A stretch of DNA of 64,000 nucleotides from Bacillus_AD sp047238185. Its GTDB lineage: Bacteria > Bacillota > Bacilli > Bacillales > DSM-1321. Under the pieces are notes generated by a model. It did no database searches, was not told the DNA's origin, and worked only from the letters and a program-made list of their open reading frames with translations. Positions 35,185 through 43,547 of the stretch are shown here, one piece after another. Location: assembly GCF_047238185.1 (NCBI RefSeq), contig NZ_JBDFMI010000001.1, forward strand, positions 1,116,001 through 1,180,000. The letters are read 5' to 3'. The translations under genes and the position numbers were made by a program. How positions within the stretch are numbered: the stretch's first letter is position 1; every line of letters starts with the position of its first letter.

Positions 35185-35595
35185 ATGAGAGTAATTATGA
35201 TTGGATTCCTTCTATTGGTCATGGCAGGATGTCAATTTAATAAAAATGAAGAAGTGGTTGATAACCACGGTGATATACAAAATATAGAGAGTTTAGATAG
35301 ATTTGTTGAGAACGTAAAAAATCAAAAAGAAGATCAAATTGATTTTGTACAGTATGGAATAGAGGGGCAACGAATGGTTCGGACTTTAACATTTGATGGA
35401 GAAAAAATGACTGCTTCTAGCAGTGTTGACGGGGATTTTATTCAAGAATATAGCTGCGGAAACATATTAGTTGAGACTAACAAAAAGACAAAAAAATATA
35501 TTCTCAGTGATTGTTCTGGTAGTTTTAATGGAAATTTTGAGTTACTATCAGTCCAATTGCAGAAAAAGGATTCAACAAAACCAGTTAAAAACTAG
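35185..35595 (+). CDS. DUF4362-like lipoprotein
   Basis: A 136-residue protein. The lipobox VMAGC at residues 12-16 predicts lipidation at Cys16 and attachment to the outer face of the membrane. The mature part has VDNHGDIQNIESLDRFVENV and IDFVQYGIEGQRMVRTLTF, the usual pattern of the DUF4362 family. GGGAGGGAG lies upstream of the ATG. Neighbouring genes to the right are broken immunity-type genes. Function unknown. Confidence 0.75.
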   Translation: MRVIMIGFLLLVMAGCQFNKNEEVVDNHGDIQNIESLDRFVENVKNQKEDQIDFVQYGIEGQRMVRTLTFDGEKMTASSSVDGDFIQEYSCGNILVETNKKTKKYILSDCSGSFNGNFELLSVQLQKKDSTKPVKN

Positions 35596-35598
35596 CCA

Positions 35599-35748
35599 AT
35601 GATAACAAAAGTGCCAATTGATCAAAAGATATATGAAGCACGTTATTTTAAAATCATTGGATCCTATAAAAAAGGTACAAAGGTTTATCTATTTTTAGGG
35701 GTCGATGAAAAAGGCAATGCCATTGAAGACCACAACGGGTTGATATAG
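35599..35748 (+). pseudogene. Short unassigned frame, probably gene tail
   Basis: 49 codons beginning ATG (ITKVPIDQKIYEARYFKIIG) and ending VDEKGNAIEDHNGLI. Composition is protein-like but there is no ribosome site, so it may be the C-terminus of a lost gene in front of the SUKH immunity gene, such as a toxin tail (inference). Confidence 0.3.
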
Positions 35749-35769
35749 GTACATGATGGAGGGGAGAAG

Positions 35770-35857
35770 ATGAAAATAATCGATTTGATTGAACCTAGTG
35801 ATAAGGTGGCTGGAGTCTCCTTGCTTGATATCAAAAAAACGGAAAAAGAACTAGGTG
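35770..35857 (+). pseudogene. N-terminal part of an IS-interrupted SUKH (SMI1/KNR4) gene
   Basis: ATG after GGAGGGGAGAAG. It encodes MKIIDLIEPSDKV and continues DIKKTEKELG up to the target duplication ACTAGGTG (35850-35857). It then runs into the IS21-family element, which supplies a stop at 35874. The rest of the gene resumes at 38043 in the frame expected after precise excision. Confidence 0.8.
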
Positions 35858-35948
35858 TAGAAATGCTAATTTAAATATGTACAGTATTGCTCGAATAAAT
35901 ATGTACAAATTTGATATGAATCTACATACTAATCTTGGGGGGATTAGT

Positions 35949-37232
35949 ATGTACATAACAATGAATATTGATATCGATTTTGAGATTAAAAGTCTTTCAG
36001 ACTTACCGAAATTCAAACAGATTATGGAGCATATGAAAATGAAAATCAATAAAAGTAAGCTAGCAAAGGAATTGGGTGTGGATCGGCGGACAATTGATAA
36101 ATATCTAAATGGCTTTATCCCAAAAAGAAAAAGGGAAAAGCCCTCAAAGATTGATCCTTATTATGAAATAATAGCCGCATTGTTATCAGAAGATTCAAAA
36201 CAGGTATTTTATTACCGTCGTATGCTTTGGCAGTACCTAAAAGACAATCATGGATTGGAATGTGGAGCTTCAACCTTCCGTGCGTATATAGCTCGTACAC
36301 CTGAATTTAATGCCTACTTTGAAGAGGATAAACGTATTTCTTCACCCAAAGGGACAGTCCGATTTGAAACGCCACCAGGTAAGCAGGCCCAATTAGATTG
36401 GAAGGAAAACATTTTATTCGAAACCAAAGAGGGAGAAAAGATAGAAGTCAATGTGGCGGCTTTCATTTTATCAAATTCCAGATTCCGAACATTTCAATTA
36501 AGTCTTTCTAAGTCACAGAGTACCTTACTTTCTTTTTTAACAGATACTTTTGAAGCAATTGGCGGAGTTCCAGCTGAAATCCTTACGGATAATATGAAAA
36601 CGGTAATGGATGAAGCGAGGACTGATTATCAACCTGGGAAAGTGAATGCGAAATTTGATCAGTTTGCGAGGGACTTTGATTTTAAAGTCAAACCATGTAT
36701 TGCAGGACGACCGAGAACCAAGGGGAAAATTGAATCCACAATGAAACTCCTTGATGAAATTCATGCGTACCAAGGTCAACTGACAATGGAGGAACTTCAT
36801 CTATTCATACAGGATTTAGGGAATAGAATGAATCACCAGATCCATCAAGGAACGGGGAAAATACCGATTATGGAATTCAAAAAAGAAAGGAACCACTTAC
36901 TCCAGCTACCAACTGACAAAGTAAGAGATTCCTATCGCATCAAACATACACATGTAAAAGTCAATGCATCAAACATGATTTCCTACAAATCGAATCAATA
37001 CTCTGTACCACCAGAATATCAAGGAAAAAAAGTAGGCTTACAGGTGTATGATGACTACTTGTGGATTTATTATAACATGAAACTGATCGCCCAACATCCA
37101 ATTAGTAACGCTAAACTTAATTATCAAGAGGAACATTATAAGGCAAGCTTACTTGTTTCCACCCCTCATTATCCTGAAATCGACGATTTAGCAAAACGGA
37201 ATTTAGCAACGATTGGAGAAGTGTATAAATAA
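35949..37232 (+). CDS. istA: IS21-family transposase IstA
   Basis: About 427 residues. An N-terminal HTH (MKINKSKLAKELGVDRRTID, about 27-46) precedes an rve/DDE integrase core (about 135-270, with AQLDWKENILFET, then ILTDNMKTV, then TKGKIESTMK). The C-terminal beta region is rich in Tyr. The start at 35949 follows GGGGGGATT; the frame also opens at 35877 inside the left end, where no site is seen. The stop overlaps the istB start (TAATG), giving translational coupling as usual for IS21. Confidence 0.93.
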   Translation: MYITMNIDIDFEIKSLSDLPKFKQIMEHMKMKINKSKLAKELGVDRRTIDKYLNGFIPKRKREKPSKIDPYYEIIAALLSEDSKQVFYYRRMLWQYLKDNHGLECGASTFRAYIARTPEFNAYFEEDKRISSPKGTVRFETPPGKQAQLDWKENILFETKEGEKIEVNVAAFILSNSRFRTFQLSLSKSQSTLLSFLTDTFEAIGGVPAEILTDNMKTVMDEARTDYQPGKVNAKFDQFARDFDFKVKPCIAGRPRTKGKIESTMKLLDEIHAYQGQLTMEELHLFIQDLGNRMNHQIHQGTGKIPIMEFKKERNHLLQLPTDKVRDSYRIKHTHVKVNASNMISYKSNQYSVPPEYQGKKVGLQVYDDYLWIYYNMKLIAQHPISNAKLNYQEEHYKASLLVSTPHYPEIDDLAKRNLATIGEVYK

Positions 37233-37990
37233 TGAATCCAACTACAAACTATCAACAATTATTATGGAATCTTGACTATCTAAAGTTAAAGCAAATGAGC
37301 TTACATTTAAATGAAATCGTAGACTTCAGCGTAAAGCATCAGATGTCATTTATCGACACATTAATCAAGTTGACTGCGTATGAAATAGACATACGGGAGA
37401 AAAACATGACGCAATCGATGGTGAAGGTCGCAGCTTTCCCTCATTTTAAGGAGGTGAAAGATTTCGATTTTACCTTTCAAACATCGATTAACCAACAGCA
37501 GATTCTAGACTTCCTTACATTGCGTTTTATCGAGGAGAATGAAAATATTGTGTTTTTAGGACCAAGTGGTGTCGGTAAAACCCATTTGGCCACAGCAATA
37601 GGGATTGCGGCAGCAAAGAAACGGACGAGTACCTATTTTATTAAGTGCCATGACTTGATTCAAAATTTGAGGAAAGCTCGATTAGAAAATCGGTTAGAGA
37701 GCCGTTTGAAGCATTACAGCAAATACAGACTGTTAATCATCGATGAAATCGGTTATTTACCGATTGATCACGAAGACGCTAAGTTGTTTTTCCAGCTGAT
37801 TGATCGAAGATATGAAAAAAGAAGTACCATCTTAACAACCAATGTGAATTTCAAAGCGTGGGATGAAATATTTCAGGAACCTAAACTGGCCAATGCCATA
37901 TTAGACCGCATTTTACATCATGCGACAGTTGTGCCTATGATAGGTGATTCATACCGATTAAAGGATCATTTAGCAAAAGAGAACGAGTAA
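37232..37990 (+). CDS. istB: IS21-family helper ATPase IstB
   Basis: A 252-residue AAA+ ATPase related to DnaC. Walker A is GPSGVGKTHLATAIG (about 110-124) and Walker B LLIIDEIGYLPID (about 169-181). Conserved YEKRSTILTTNVNF and LDRILHHATVVPM blocks are present. It assists IstA in target selection and transposition. It appears full length, ending 53 bp before the right end of the element. Confidence 0.94.
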   Translation: MNPTTNYQQLLWNLDYLKLKQMSLHLNEIVDFSVKHQMSFIDTLIKLTAYEIDIREKNMTQSMVKVAAFPHFKEVKDFDFTFQTSINQQQILDFLTLRFIEENENIVFLGPSGVGKTHLATAIGIAAAKKRTSTYFIKCHDLIQNLRKARLENRLESRLKHYSKYRLLIIDEIGYLPIDHEDAKLFFQLIDRRYEKRSTILTTNVNFKAWDEIFQEPKLANAILDRILHHATVVPMIGDSYRLKDHLAKENE

Positions 37991-38042
37991 TTCTGTACAT
38001 CCTTATCCAAGCGAAAGTGTACATATTTATGTTGACATTTAC

Positions 38043-38898
38043 ACTAGGTGCTCTTTTTCCAGAAGAATATAAGGAATTATTTTTAGCATCAAATGGAGTG
38101 AAATTTGGTGATTGGACTTTGTTCCCAATTAAAACGAGTGAACATTGTGAATTAGGAAATATTGTAATTCGAAATAAAGATGACAGACCCAAAGACTTGC
38201 CACTCGATATGATCTGTATTGGTGAAAATCTGAAAGGTGATAAAATGTGTTACCGAGTCAGAAAAAGATTTATGCAGGAATATATCTTTATTTGGAATGA
38301 AAAAAACGGAATTAAAAAATATCCCTCATCATCATTAAGTGAAATTATTGATAGAAATATACCTAAGGCAAAAAAGAATAAGCCAGTTAAAGTGGGGACT
38401 TTTCTTGTTGAAAGTGAAAAGTTAATTATAACTGACCCTGGTTATCGGGTAGATGAAGAGCAAGAAATGCAAATCATAATTGAAAATGTTAAAAAAGGTA
38501 CTTGGAACTCATCCATCTCTTACTCAGATGAAGAAGTAGTTGATTATTTACTTGCCTTTCATGGGGATAAGAAGCCAAGAGGGAAATGGCACCTTTGTGA
38601 TAAATGGATCGGGATTGATTCTGCGAAAGCAGGCATATTCGATTTAGAAACATTCGGCAGAGATGAAATGGTTCCATACGAAGTGGAAAATACTGATGAC
38701 CTTGATATGGATGAAGAAGGCATGAAATATTTTGTTGCCTGTTGTGATAAGGTCTCTTCAAATGCACAAGGCGGGGTTGTTCCAGGTGGTGCGGTATCAA
38801 TGTCAGGTTATGGTGATGGAGTATACCAAGTGAATGTAAAATATAATATTTCCAAAGAGGTGGTCGGAGTAATGATCGATTTTAGAAATGAAGAATAA
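38043..38898 (+). pseudogene. C-terminal part of the interrupted SUKH (SMI1/KNR4) immunity-type gene
   Basis: Reading resumes as ALFPEEYKELFLASNGVKFG, the canonical SUKH core, with WTLFPIKTSEHCELGN after it. The second half (about 170 residues) has LIITDPGYRV, GTWNSSISY, DSAKAGIFDLETFG and SGYGDGVYQVNVKY, resembling DUF4241-like domains. Joining 35770-35857 to 38051 gives KKTEKELGALFPEEYKE in one frame with no lost base. The downstream piece could still be translated from an ATG inside the IS right end (38017), but without a ribosome site. Confidence 0.8.
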
Positions 38899-38955
38899 TT
38901 AAATTCAATTATATTCTTGTATAAAAGGCTAATAAGCTAATAGGAGAAGGATGAT

Positions 38956-39373
38956 ATGGACACCTTACTTTTATTTTATAAGAAATATCAAGGGAATATT
39001 GAGACTATGATTATATTAATTGGGCATTGAGGATGTTGGAAAATGATCGCTCGTCATTTTCAATGAATATCCTATCTTCTCTCAGAGAACCGTTAAATAT
39101 CTTTGAGGTGGAAAGTTATTTTAGAAACGCTGTTACTGAATTGGACATACAGGAACCATCCTATAAAGAGTGTGCTGAATTGTATATGAAACATTTGTCG
39201 GAAAAGATACTTGAAAATGAAAATAATGCTATTGATATAGCTTATCAGATGTATGGGTAGTTCGTGACTTGGAGTATTATGACGACCCCGAATCCATAGA
39301 AGTATGGTACAAATGGCATGCCATTAGTGAAAGTATAGATGTTTTAGGTATGGAGACCATCGCTCGAGATTGA
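38956..39373 (+). pseudogene. Twice-frameshifted immunity-type gene
   Basis: Three frame segments follow one another. The first is MDTLLLFYKKYQGNIETM (ATG after AGGAGAAGG). The second is YINWALRMLENDRSSFSMNI and continues to IAYQMYG. The third, VVRDLEYYDDPESIEVWYKW, runs to a stop at 39371-39373. Indels lie near 39003-39012 and 39255-39262. Together they give a 135-140 residue acidic soluble protein. Its position right after the SUKH gene suggests an immunity protein (inference); the family was not recognised. Confidence 0.6.
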
Positions 39374-39448
39374 GTAGGGCATTCTTAATGACAACTATCG
39401 TGAACGAGGCGAAGAATCAACTAAGAACAAGTAAATAGAGGTTTTAAC

Positions 39449-39482
39449 GGGGACGTGAATTGGAAAGGATTCGTCCCTTTTT
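39449..39482 (+). terminator. Terminator
   Basis: GGGACG / CGTCCC stem with a run of T after it (CCCTTTTTC). It follows the broken immunity gene. Confidence 0.6.
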
Positions 39483-39617
39483 CTGTTTGTAATATAGTAG
39501 CTTTTTGATGGGGTAAGTGGAAGGCATCTTATTTATTGAAATAGGATGCCATATTAATAATCATTTCATATTGCTAATTAAATAACCACCATAAGATAGT
39601 GAAATATCATCGATTGG

Positions 39618-40526
39618 CTAAATAGTTTTATGCTCCTCCTCCATGCCTAAAACCTCTCTCGCTGCTTCTATGAAAGCTACTATTATTGGCGAAAGCCACT
39701 TGTCTTTATGCCATAACATCTGTGTATAGACATGCAAGTCCGGATTCTTCCATGGAAGAATAACGAGGTCGCCCCGTTCAACTTCTGCTTCGACTGTTAC
39801 TTCAGGGAGAAAGGCAATTCCGATGCCGGAAATGGCACATTGTTTAATCGCTTCTGCATTTTGAAATTCCAAATAAGTAATTTGATCAATGCCCTTTTTT
39901 TCAAATGACATGTCAAACATAGTTCGATAGGGACAGCCTTTTTCATTGACTAGAAACGCTTCTCCTTGAAAATCTTTCTCTTGTAGATGAGCGCGCTTCG
40001 CAAGGGGATGGTCTGGAGCGACGAAAAAACGAAACGTTTCCTCCAGCAATGGTTCCACTTGAAGGCCTGTTGAAAGAATGGGTTCGTCCAGTATAAAGAC
40101 TACATCCGCGGTTCCTTCAAAGAGGGTTTGCTTGAGCTGCTGATTTGGAACAGAGCGGAAGATGAGACGGACTCCCGGATGGCGTGAACGAACGAGCTGA
40201 AAGACTGCTGGAAGCCGATATGCGCAAAGAACCTCGTTGGCGCTTATTGTTAAAGTACCGTTTAGGCTTTCATGGTCGTGAACGGCACTGCGTGCTTCTT
40301 CTAATTGATCCAGAATGCTTTGGACATGGGTTAAAAAGCGTTTACCTGCAGTTGTAAGAACAAGCTGCTTTCCCAAGCGGTCAAAGAGGCGGACGCCAAG
40401 TTCATCCTCCAATGCTTTCATTTGCATAGTGACATTAGAGGGGACATAGTTCAGAGCTTCGGCAGCCCGGCTGAAATTTAAAGTAGATGCAACTGTGCGG
40501 AATGTATTTAGCTGGCGCAATTCCAT
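39618..40526 (-). CDS. LysR-family transcriptional regulator
   Basis: About 302 residues. The N-terminal winged HTH (MELRQLNTFRTVASTLNFSR, then AEALNYVPSNVTMQMKALED) is followed by a periplasmic-binding-protein-like effector domain (about 90-295). Start 40526 follows GGGAGGAAG; the frame open to 40550 adds residues without a site. It is divergent from an alpha/beta hydrolase, so it probably activates that gene and itself senses its substrate or product (inference). Confidence 0.92.
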   Translation of the reverse strand: MELRQLNTFRTVASTLNFSRAAEALNYVPSNVTMQMKALEDELGVRLFDRLGKQLVLTTAGKRFLTHVQSILDQLEEARSAVHDHESLNGTLTISANEVLCAYRLPAVFQLVRSRHPGVRLIFRSVPNQQLKQTLFEGTADVVFILDEPILSTGLQVEPLLEETFRFFVAPDHPLAKRAHLQEKDFQGEAFLVNEKGCPYRTMFDMSFEKKGIDQITYLEFQNAEAIKQCAISGIGIAFLPEVTVEAEVERGDLVILPWKNPDLHVYTQMLWHKDKWLSPIIVAFIEAAREVLGMEEEHKTI

Positions 40527-40660
40527 TGTTCTTCCTCCCTTAACCTTCAAAATTATTGAATACTGCTTTGAATTTTATTCACTTTTCTTGAGATTACCAC
40601 AGGCCTATACTAATCACAAGGAATCATTCCATGGTTTCATCTTAAAGGGAGGGTACTAAC

Positions 40661-41674
40661 ATGGATTATGAGATATTTGATTTGGGGGATGTCACGTTGC
40701 AATCGGGAATCACGTTGCCGGACGCTTTTCTTGCCTATAAAACGTATGGGGAATTGAACGAACAGAAAGATAATGCAATCGTCTATCCAACTGCTTTTGG
40801 CGATCAGCATGTCCAGAATGAATGGTTGATAGGAGAGGGCATGGCACTGGATCCGACGAAATATTTCATTATCGTTCCCAATCTACTGGGAAACGGTTTA
40901 TCTTCGTCTCCCAGTAACACGCCTCCACCGTTCGACCGGGCCAATTTCCCGCGGGTAACCATCTATGACAATGTCACATTCCAATATCGGCTGGTGACTG
41001 AACAATTTGGCATTCAAAAAATAGCCCTTGTAGTTGGATGGTCAATGGGAGGCATTCAATCTTTCCAATGGGGGGCAAGCTATCCTGACATGGTAGAACG
41101 AATTGCACCTTTCTGCGGAAGTGCCAAGACTTGGCCCCATACGTTTGTGGTTCTGGACGCTTTGAAAGCTGCGCTGATGGCTGCAGTCGGCTTCGATTCA
41201 ACTAAATCAAACTATTTGACTTCAGCAGATATGCGTGCCGTTGGCCGAGTCTATGCTGGATGGGGCTTGTCGCAGGCGTTTTATAGAGAGGAACTATATC
41301 GTGAGATGGGATTTGATTCGTTGGAAGACTTTGTGGCAGGAGTCTGGGAAGATAGCTTTATGAAGATGGACCCTCACAATGTCCTGGCCATGTTATGGAC
41401 CGGGCAGTTTGCAGATATTAGTGCAAACCCAGCCTATAATGGAGATTTTGAGGAAGCGCTTAAGAATATTAAAGCACTTGCCTGCGTCATGCCGGGAAGC
41501 ACTGATTTATTCTGTACGGCTGAAGATAACAAATACGAGGCTAAGCTTATACCTAACGCTGAATGGAATCCGATTCAATCCATCTGGGGACATTTTGCCG
41601 GCCGTGGAATCAATAGAAACGATAATCAATTTATCGATGACAATTTAAAAAGGCTGTTGGCACATAGTAAATAA
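40661..41674 (+). CDS. Alpha/beta hydrolase of the homoserine O-acetyltransferase-like family
   Basis: A 337-residue protein. FLAYKTYGELNEQKDNAIVY and NLLGNGLSSSPSNTPPPFD match the MetX-like fold. The nucleophile elbow is GWSMGG (Ser about 130). The catalytic Asp is probably in PGSTDLFCTAED and the His in IWGHFAGRG near residue 309. Many such proteins are not acetyltransferases but esterases or hydrolases. No methionine-pathway gene is nearby and no SAM or other leader is seen. GGGAGGG precedes the ATG. LysR-type control is likely. Confidence 0.8.
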   Translation: MDYEIFDLGDVTLQSGITLPDAFLAYKTYGELNEQKDNAIVYPTAFGDQHVQNEWLIGEGMALDPTKYFIIVPNLLGNGLSSSPSNTPPPFDRANFPRVTIYDNVTFQYRLVTEQFGIQKIALVVGWSMGGIQSFQWGASYPDMVERIAPFCGSAKTWPHTFVVLDALKAALMAAVGFDSTKSNYLTSADMRAVGRVYAGWGLSQAFYREELYREMGFDSLEDFVAGVWEDSFMKMDPHNVLAMLWTGQFADISANPAYNGDFEEALKNIKALACVMPGSTDLFCTAEDNKYEAKLIPNAEWNPIQSIWGHFAGRGINRNDNQFIDDNLKRLLAHSK

Positions 41675-41699
41675 GGTTTGATATCTATATTTCCAGGAA

Positions 41700-41861
41700 A
41701 TGTATGGAAATCCAATGCCAGAATATACAGGAGTAAATAAGCCATTTAGTGAAAGAGCGCAAAGAGCTCTCATTGAGATGGCTTTTTCTCATGATAGAAA
41801 ACATGTGGAAAGTGAAGAAATACCAATTGTAAAAAATTATGGTGATATCCTCATAGGTTAA
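41700..41861 (+). other. Small open frame of 53 codons, doubtful gene
   Basis: ATG with only AGGA upstream; it encodes MYGNPMPEYTGVNKPFSERA and continues to DILIG. Composition is protein-like. However a strong hairpin (AGCCAT...ATGGCT with an inner GAGC/GCTC stem, then TTTTTC, 41740-41789) lies inside it and could instead terminate the hydrolase gene. On the minus strand 41858-41971 there is a 37-codon frame (MNHYMQQLSRILTNQG), also without a site. Both may be relics. Confidence 0.3.
41740..41789 (+). terminator. Probable terminator of the hydrolase gene
   Basis: AGCCAT / ATGGCT outer arms with an inner AAGAGC / GAGCTCT-type stem, followed by TTTTTC. Confidence 0.5.
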
Positions 41862-42260
41862 ATTGTTTTTTTCATCGTTTCATTGGCTATGATATGGTCT
41901 TCTATGTTTGAATTAACGTCTATTCCTTGGTTGGTTAAGATTCTAGAAAGCTGTTGCATGTAATGGTTCATTTCAACGTCAACATCCTATAGAGAGCATA
42001 GCACTTATAAACAATGTACTGATGAAACACGATACAAAGTACTTTATTCTCAAATACAACACTCCTCGGAACTATTTTATAATTGACCATTAAGAGGATT
42101 AATTAGGTAAATTCATGTAAATATCCAGGAGGCGGAAAGTGCAAATATGGTGGCGTCCATAGTTTTTCTCCCATAAGGATGCCCGCCCTAGAACCATGAG
42201 GGGGATTGATAATATTCGCCGAAGGAGGCATACTAACAAGCAAAAAGCGGGGTCTGTTAG

Positions 42261-42998
42261 ATGAAAGTGAAAGTGTTCCTTTTGATATGCCTGCTGGCCG
42301 TGTGCCTTCCGGCGGCGAATGCCTCCGCCGAGCGGAAAATACCAATATTGATTTACCATTCCATTGCCGAATTCAAGGGGCATGGCTCCCAAGAATTGTA
42401 CGTGTCGCCGGATGCGTTCGAACAGCAAATGCTGTATTTGCGCGAGCATGGCTTCACCCCGCTGACATTCGAGCAGTGGCAGGAGATGGACCAGGTCGCC
42501 AAACCGATCTTTCTTACCTTCGACGACGGCTACAAAAACAACCTGACAGCCTTTGCTGTTTTTAAGAAACTGAAGACGGATACCTTCTCTCCGAAAGGCA
42601 CCTTCTTCGTGATTTCCGAATTCATCGGCCGTTCGAACCGCTTGTCGGAAGACGACCTGAAGATGCTGGCTACATCAGGTATGGTTTCAATCCAATCCCA
42701 TTCAGCGACCCATCCCGATCTGCGTAAGGTGGATAACTTGGAGTACGAGCTGAAAGGGTCGAAGGAAGCGATCGCGCGCATAACCGGCAAGCCGGTAATC
42801 GCTCTTGCCTATCCATATGGAATTTTCAACAAGAAGGTCATCGCCGAAACGAAAAAATACTATGATTTCGGCATTGCGACGACGCCCGAGTATTTCGTGA
42901 AAAGAGGCGCCAAGGATGAACAGTATACATTGCCACGGCTGTATATCACCTATACCACAACGATTGCCGAGTTTGCGAAGATTGTGGAGGGGAAATGA
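42261..42998 (+). CDS. Secreted polysaccharide deacetylase
   Basis: A 245-residue protein. The signal peptide covers residues 1-23 (KVFLLICLLAVCLPAANASA). The NodB-homology domain carries the motif 1 TFDDGY (metal ligand Asp and catalytic Asp, about 83-88), HSATHPDLR with the two metal His (about 151), and AYPYG with the substrate-groove Arg/Pro region (about 185). ILIYHSI near the start is also typical. The likely substrate is peptidoglycan or a GlcNAc polymer of the wall or biofilm. The start lacks a strong site and is preceded by CTGTTAG; GAAGGAGG occurs about 35 nt upstream. Confidence 0.88.
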   Translation: MKVKVFLLICLLAVCLPAANASAERKIPILIYHSIAEFKGHGSQELYVSPDAFEQQMLYLREHGFTPLTFEQWQEMDQVAKPIFLTFDDGYKNNLTAFAVFKKLKTDTFSPKGTFFVISEFIGRSNRLSEDDLKMLATSGMVSIQSHSATHPDLRKVDNLEYELKGSKEAIARITGKPVIALAYPYGIFNKKVIAETKKYYDFGIATTPEYFVKRGAKDEQYTLPRLYITYTTTIAEFAKIVEGK

Positions 42999-43016
42999 AC
43001 CGCGGCAACGAGAGAG

Positions 43017-43043
43017 AAGGCGCCAGCTATATGCTTGGCGCCT
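43017..43043. terminator. GGCGCC hairpin after the deacetylase gene
   Basis: AAGGCGCCA / TGGCGCCTT, perfect 9-bp arms and a 9-nt loop. No true U-tract, but placed between convergent coding sequences. Confidence 0.5.
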
Positions 43044-43054
43044 TGCTTGTATGG

Positions 43055-43260
43055 TTACTCTTCGTCATCCGCGTCCACCGTGCCTGTGCGGCTGCTGACA
43101 TCCATGGTTTTCAATCGGTTGTCGGCCGTTTTGATTTCCACTTCGTATTCGAACTCGGAATGTGAGAGTCGATCTTCCTCCAATTCCTCACGCTGATTAA
43201 TGGGTGGTCGTTGAACGTCGGCATTTAAATATATTTGGCGACACTTAAAAGTAGAATTCC
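43055..43260 (-). pseudogene. C-terminal fragment of an unknown gene
   Basis: A frame without start codon encodes QIYLNADVQRPPINQREELE, then FEYEVEIKTADNRLKTMDVS, and ends in an acidic tail. It is protein-like and GC-rich but truncated; a stop lies at about 43272. It may be the tail of an exported PepSY/YusW-like protein (weak inference). Confidence 0.35.
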
Positions 43261-43325
43261 ACGAATTTCAGATTGGATATGGTAGGATCATTTTTGGCAT
43301 GCTCTTAGTGGGGGGGAGAATTCGA

Positions 43326-43370
43326 AAAAGGCAATTAAGGATAAAGTCATTTCCTCGATTGCCTTTTTTA
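43326..43370. terminator. Terminator-like hairpin
   Basis: AAAAAGGCAAT / ATTGCCTTTTTT with about 21 nt between. Confidence 0.7.
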
Positions 43371-43547
43371 GTATGCAATATATGATAAATTCTTTGTTAG
43401 ATAAGAGTTTAATAGTAAAATAGTATTAATGATATTGATTCATTATACAATTACCTTTAGATTAGCTTGTCGGGAATTCGAATAAAATATTTGCAGGCAT
43501 GACAATTTATTTTAGTCTTCTTCAGATTACAGAAAAGGTGAGCAATT

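Larger units (their letters stand above)
35856..38043 (+). mobile_element. IS21-family insertion sequence
   Basis: About 2.19 kb carrying istA and istB. Ends read TGTAGAAATG...CATTTACA. Related sub-terminal repeats share AAATATGTACA near both ends, with a second TATGTACA/GATGTACA copy inside each end, as in IS21-family multiple transposase sites. The flanks share ACTAGGTG (35850-35857 and 38043-38050). Depending on where the TG/CA tips are placed, the duplication is 5-8 bp. The element looks intact. Confidence 0.9.

Noticed and set aside
38017..38042. ATG inside the IS right end as a true start of the SUKH gene
   Set aside because: No ribosome site; the N-terminal residues it would add derive from IS terminal sequence, and the real 5' part is found at 35770-35857.
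40661..41674. Calling the alpha/beta hydrolase metX (homoserine O-acetyltransferase)
   Set aside because: Fold match only; the neighbourhood is a LysR pair with no methionine-pathway gene or regulatory leader, so a specific symbol is not justified.
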